From contig JNEM01016777.1 in NCBI GenBank assembly GCA_000697335.1, positions 1 to 10,688 on the forward strand: 10,688 nt of DNA. The letters are read 5' to 3'. The notes beneath the pieces were generated by a model that was given only the letters and a program-made list of their open reading frames with translations, was not told the origin of the DNA and searched no databases. The position numbers were made by a program, and so were the translations under genes. Positions 7,921-10,688 of this stretch are shown here, one piece after another (position 1 is the first letter of the stretch; every line of letters begins with the position of its first letter). This DNA is from Conidiobolus incongruus B7586. Its lineage: Eukaryota > Entomophthoromycota > Entomophthoromycetes > Entomophthorales > Conidiobolaceae.

Positions 7921-9660
7921 TGATTCATAATAGTAATTGATGATAGCGTGATTTTATTATTAGATAATTATAGATAATTTCATTTATTTCTGTTTGAATT
8001 TTAATAAAATATTTAGCTATGAATATTCAAAATAGTTAATCGTGCTAACTTTAAATGTTCAAAATACTTTTTCAAGACCTTGTATTATTGAAGGTTCAAA
8101 ATTATTATATTAATAGAATCTGATCCAAATGTAATATACTAATATTAGCGTTTTTGAGAATAAAATAATTGTTAAGACTAAATTCATAAAATACACTTGT
8201 ATTTCATAGATTCTCAATTTTAGAGCATTTTTTGAAATCATTTAATTAAGTAACCTGCAAGTTTCAAATATGTTAATATCTTATATAAAAAACTATATTT
8301 ATAATAATTAAAATATAAAAACGAAATAATTTTTGACTATTGTGATATCATCATTCATTTACTACAATGATTTTTATCTTATCCTGAATTTATAACTTTC
8401 AAAACTGTTCACTCCATTTGAAATTTGAACTATTTACTGTCATGTCTTGGTTGATTTATTTACAGTTTGATCGTTTAATATGATCACACTTGCATATTTA
8501 TTTATTCAAAAATTTTCAATTTAATTATTCAAATTAGTGAACATTATTAAAAATAACTTCATCGTGATATTAATATTAATATGAAAATTTTCTTATGTTT
8601 TATTTTATTAATATTAGGAAAATAAGCTAAATCAATTATTCAATATTTTGAATTTGATATAAAATAGAAATTATATTAGAATTTTGATTATATGTTGGTT
8701 TTAAATAAATAAAATAGTGTAAAATTTGATAAATTAATAAAATAACCAAATTATGGTATTATAATCACTTGGGCTGTTTTTAATACTATCCAAGTAAAAT
8801 CAATCAACTTGTTTGTTTTTGACTAAAAAAATCTTGGTGATGTTATTGTTAATTAGATGTCTATTAAATAAATTATTATTAATTCAAATAATATGTATTG
8901 CATTAGCTTATATCAAAGATCAAATCAATTCCATATGGGTCTTTATAATATAATCAATTCTATTATATATAAACATATATGTATATAAATATACTATTTT
9001 AAAATTCCGAAAATTTGAAACAAATAAACTAATCTATTTAGTAAATCAAACTAGTATGATATCTTATTTGATTAAGTATGGAATTTGTTTGCAAAATTAA
9101 AATTTATTTTATATTTTAAAATATTTAAGTAATTTCACCTTCAAAGCCAATTCAATTTAATATATATCAATCGATTAATTGTCAAGGTAAATAATATTTA
9201 TATCAAAAATTATACTCAATCGAGTCCAATTACAATTATTTTTTATTATAATGAAATAGTTCTTTAATTATATACCCTATAACAAACATGAATAGAGAGC
9301 TTTTAATTAATAATTGGGTTTTCTATAACATACCTTTATCTGTCCATATTTGGCCAAAATATTGAATAAAAATCTAATTGATTAGTTATGGAAATTAATA
9401 ACATAACAAAAAGTGTTAAAAAAATGTAAATATCCTTTTCATTAAAGGTATTCATTATTTCAAGAATGAACACCTCTTTCAATATCATTTTGGATTTATT
9501 GATAATATATTCAAAAGTTAATTAGTTTGAAATTAAGTTATCAGAGATCAAGTTTAATATAAGGATTTCAAAAGATAGAGGGTTTATTGGGAATAATAAT
9601 TTATATAACTATATAAATAGATATTAGTCAATCAAGAGTTAAAAAAATAAGAAATTAATA
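7921..9660. other. Right flank, AT-rich, with faint coding-like pieces
   Basis: No intact gene is seen. Short minus-strand frames with varied residues (for example 8803-8883 and 8739-8799, in one phase) may continue the remnant at 7176-7920, but all three frames often look equally protein-like here, so they are not annotated. A TA-rich patch with CATATATG lies around 8960-8995. Confidence 0.45.
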
Positions 9661-10688
9661 GTCCCAAAAATCAATTTTTTATTCTATTAATTGTTAATAT
9701 AAAATTTTAATTAATATTGATATATTTTTATTTAATAGTTTATTAAATTATTATTAGTTTTAAAATATAATTATAATGATAAATATAACTATTATAAAAT
9801 ATAAAAATATAAATAATATTATAATACAAATATAATTAATAATAATAAATTAATTCATAATTTCAATTTAAGTTCATATATTTTGCAAATTCAATGATAA
9901 TATTAATATATTTAAAATTTTTTAAAAATCCATTAAATTAATATAATATGATATTATAATATACACTAGCTTGTAAAAATAAGTTATAAAATTAAAAATA
10001 TAAATATTTCTATTAATATCTTAATCAAATCTAATTTAAATAAACTTATATTAAATTATGTAATTAATATATATTTTTTATTTATAATATAATGTATAAA
10101 GTCAAATTTAATTAATTATTAATTAATATATTAAAATTAAAAGTATATTTAAAGTAAGTTATAAATTTATAAGTTTTAGTATTAATAGAAAAATTAATAT
10201 TTAATATATTTACCTTTTGCTTTTTTAACCTTTTTAAGTTTATAAATTATAAAATTAACTAGTTTTTTATATTAAATAAAATTAATATTATTCTAAGCTT
10301 TTTAAATATACTTTTAAAGTTAATTTGAATTTTTTATTAAGGGAAAAATATAATTAATTTTTTTAATTGATTTTAAAAATATTTAATTAAGTTAAAATTA
10401 AAAAATTAAAGAAGTTATTATATATTAGTTATTTTGTTATTTTTAAGCTATTTAATAATAGAATTTAAAATATAATAAAAAGTATTATTTTGTTAAAATA
10501 TAATATTTAATTTATTTAATTAATATTACTTAGTAGTTTTTTTCAATTTATTATTTAAAATATTTCAATATATTTTAATATTAATTCTTTTATTAGCTTT
10601 ATAAAGATATCTTATATTTAAAGATAATATATATCTTTAAACTATAATTAACCTATCATTATATTTTTAGGTTATAATGATATAATAG
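9661..10688. other. Extreme AT desert
   Basis: Sample rows contain about 3% (9781-9840), 13% (9841-9900) and 5% (10081-10140) G+C, far below the 27% of 9541-9600. The text is dominated by TTAAT, AATATA and poly-A/T words without an obvious repeat unit. No open frame of note, RNA gene or coding remnant is visible. Confidence 0.6.

Noticed and set aside
9230-9400. Minus-strand GTATGT...TTATAG intron-like segment with open flanks
   Set aside because: All three frames here look equally protein-like, which shows how misleading AT-rich translation is; no conserved residues to decide.

Overview
The window is eukaryotic nuclear DNA, roughly three-quarters to four-fifths A+T. It carries three conserved housekeeping genes, all on the minus strand and all split by very short spliceosomal introns. 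The twelve introns I can place are 43 to 56 nt long, all start GTAA and all end AG. Base composition, tiny introns, short 3' ends and yeast- or animal-like protein sequences suggest an AT-rich early-diverging fungus of the Conidiobolus (Entomophthoromycotina) kind. That placement is an inference from gene style, not a proof.

In transcription order (high to low coordinates) the genes are: a PCF11-type mRNA 3'-end processing factor (6832 down to 5138, possibly to 5021, 4 or 5 exons); a Sed5/syntaxin-5 Golgi Qa-SNARE (4345 down to 3231, 6 exons, 289 residues); and a GRHPR-type glyoxylate/hydroxypyruvate reductase (2789 down to 1613, 5 exons, 327 residues). No gene model longer than single exons was supplied, so the exon structures were built by hand from splice signals, reading phase and remembered family sequences. 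The three genes act in separate processes (nucleus, ER-Golgi traffic, glyoxylate metabolism). They have their own promoter-sized AT-rich gaps, so nothing points to an operon or a cluster.

The flanks (1-1612 and 6833-10688) hold no intact gene that I can support. The right flank contains a stop-riddled, leucine/isoleucine-rich coding-like remnant on the minus strand (about 7176-7920). The left flank has a small G+C-richer island (about 640-880) that may be another decayed coding fragment. From about 9660 to the end the sequence falls to roughly 5-13% G+C in the rows I counted, a distinct AT desert.

The points most worth checking are a 14-nt microexon in the reductase gene and a probable overlooked last exon of PCF11 behind a weak 5' splice site. 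I found no CRISPR array, rRNA, tRNA, intact transposon or virus-like element, and no sign of a new multi-gene system.
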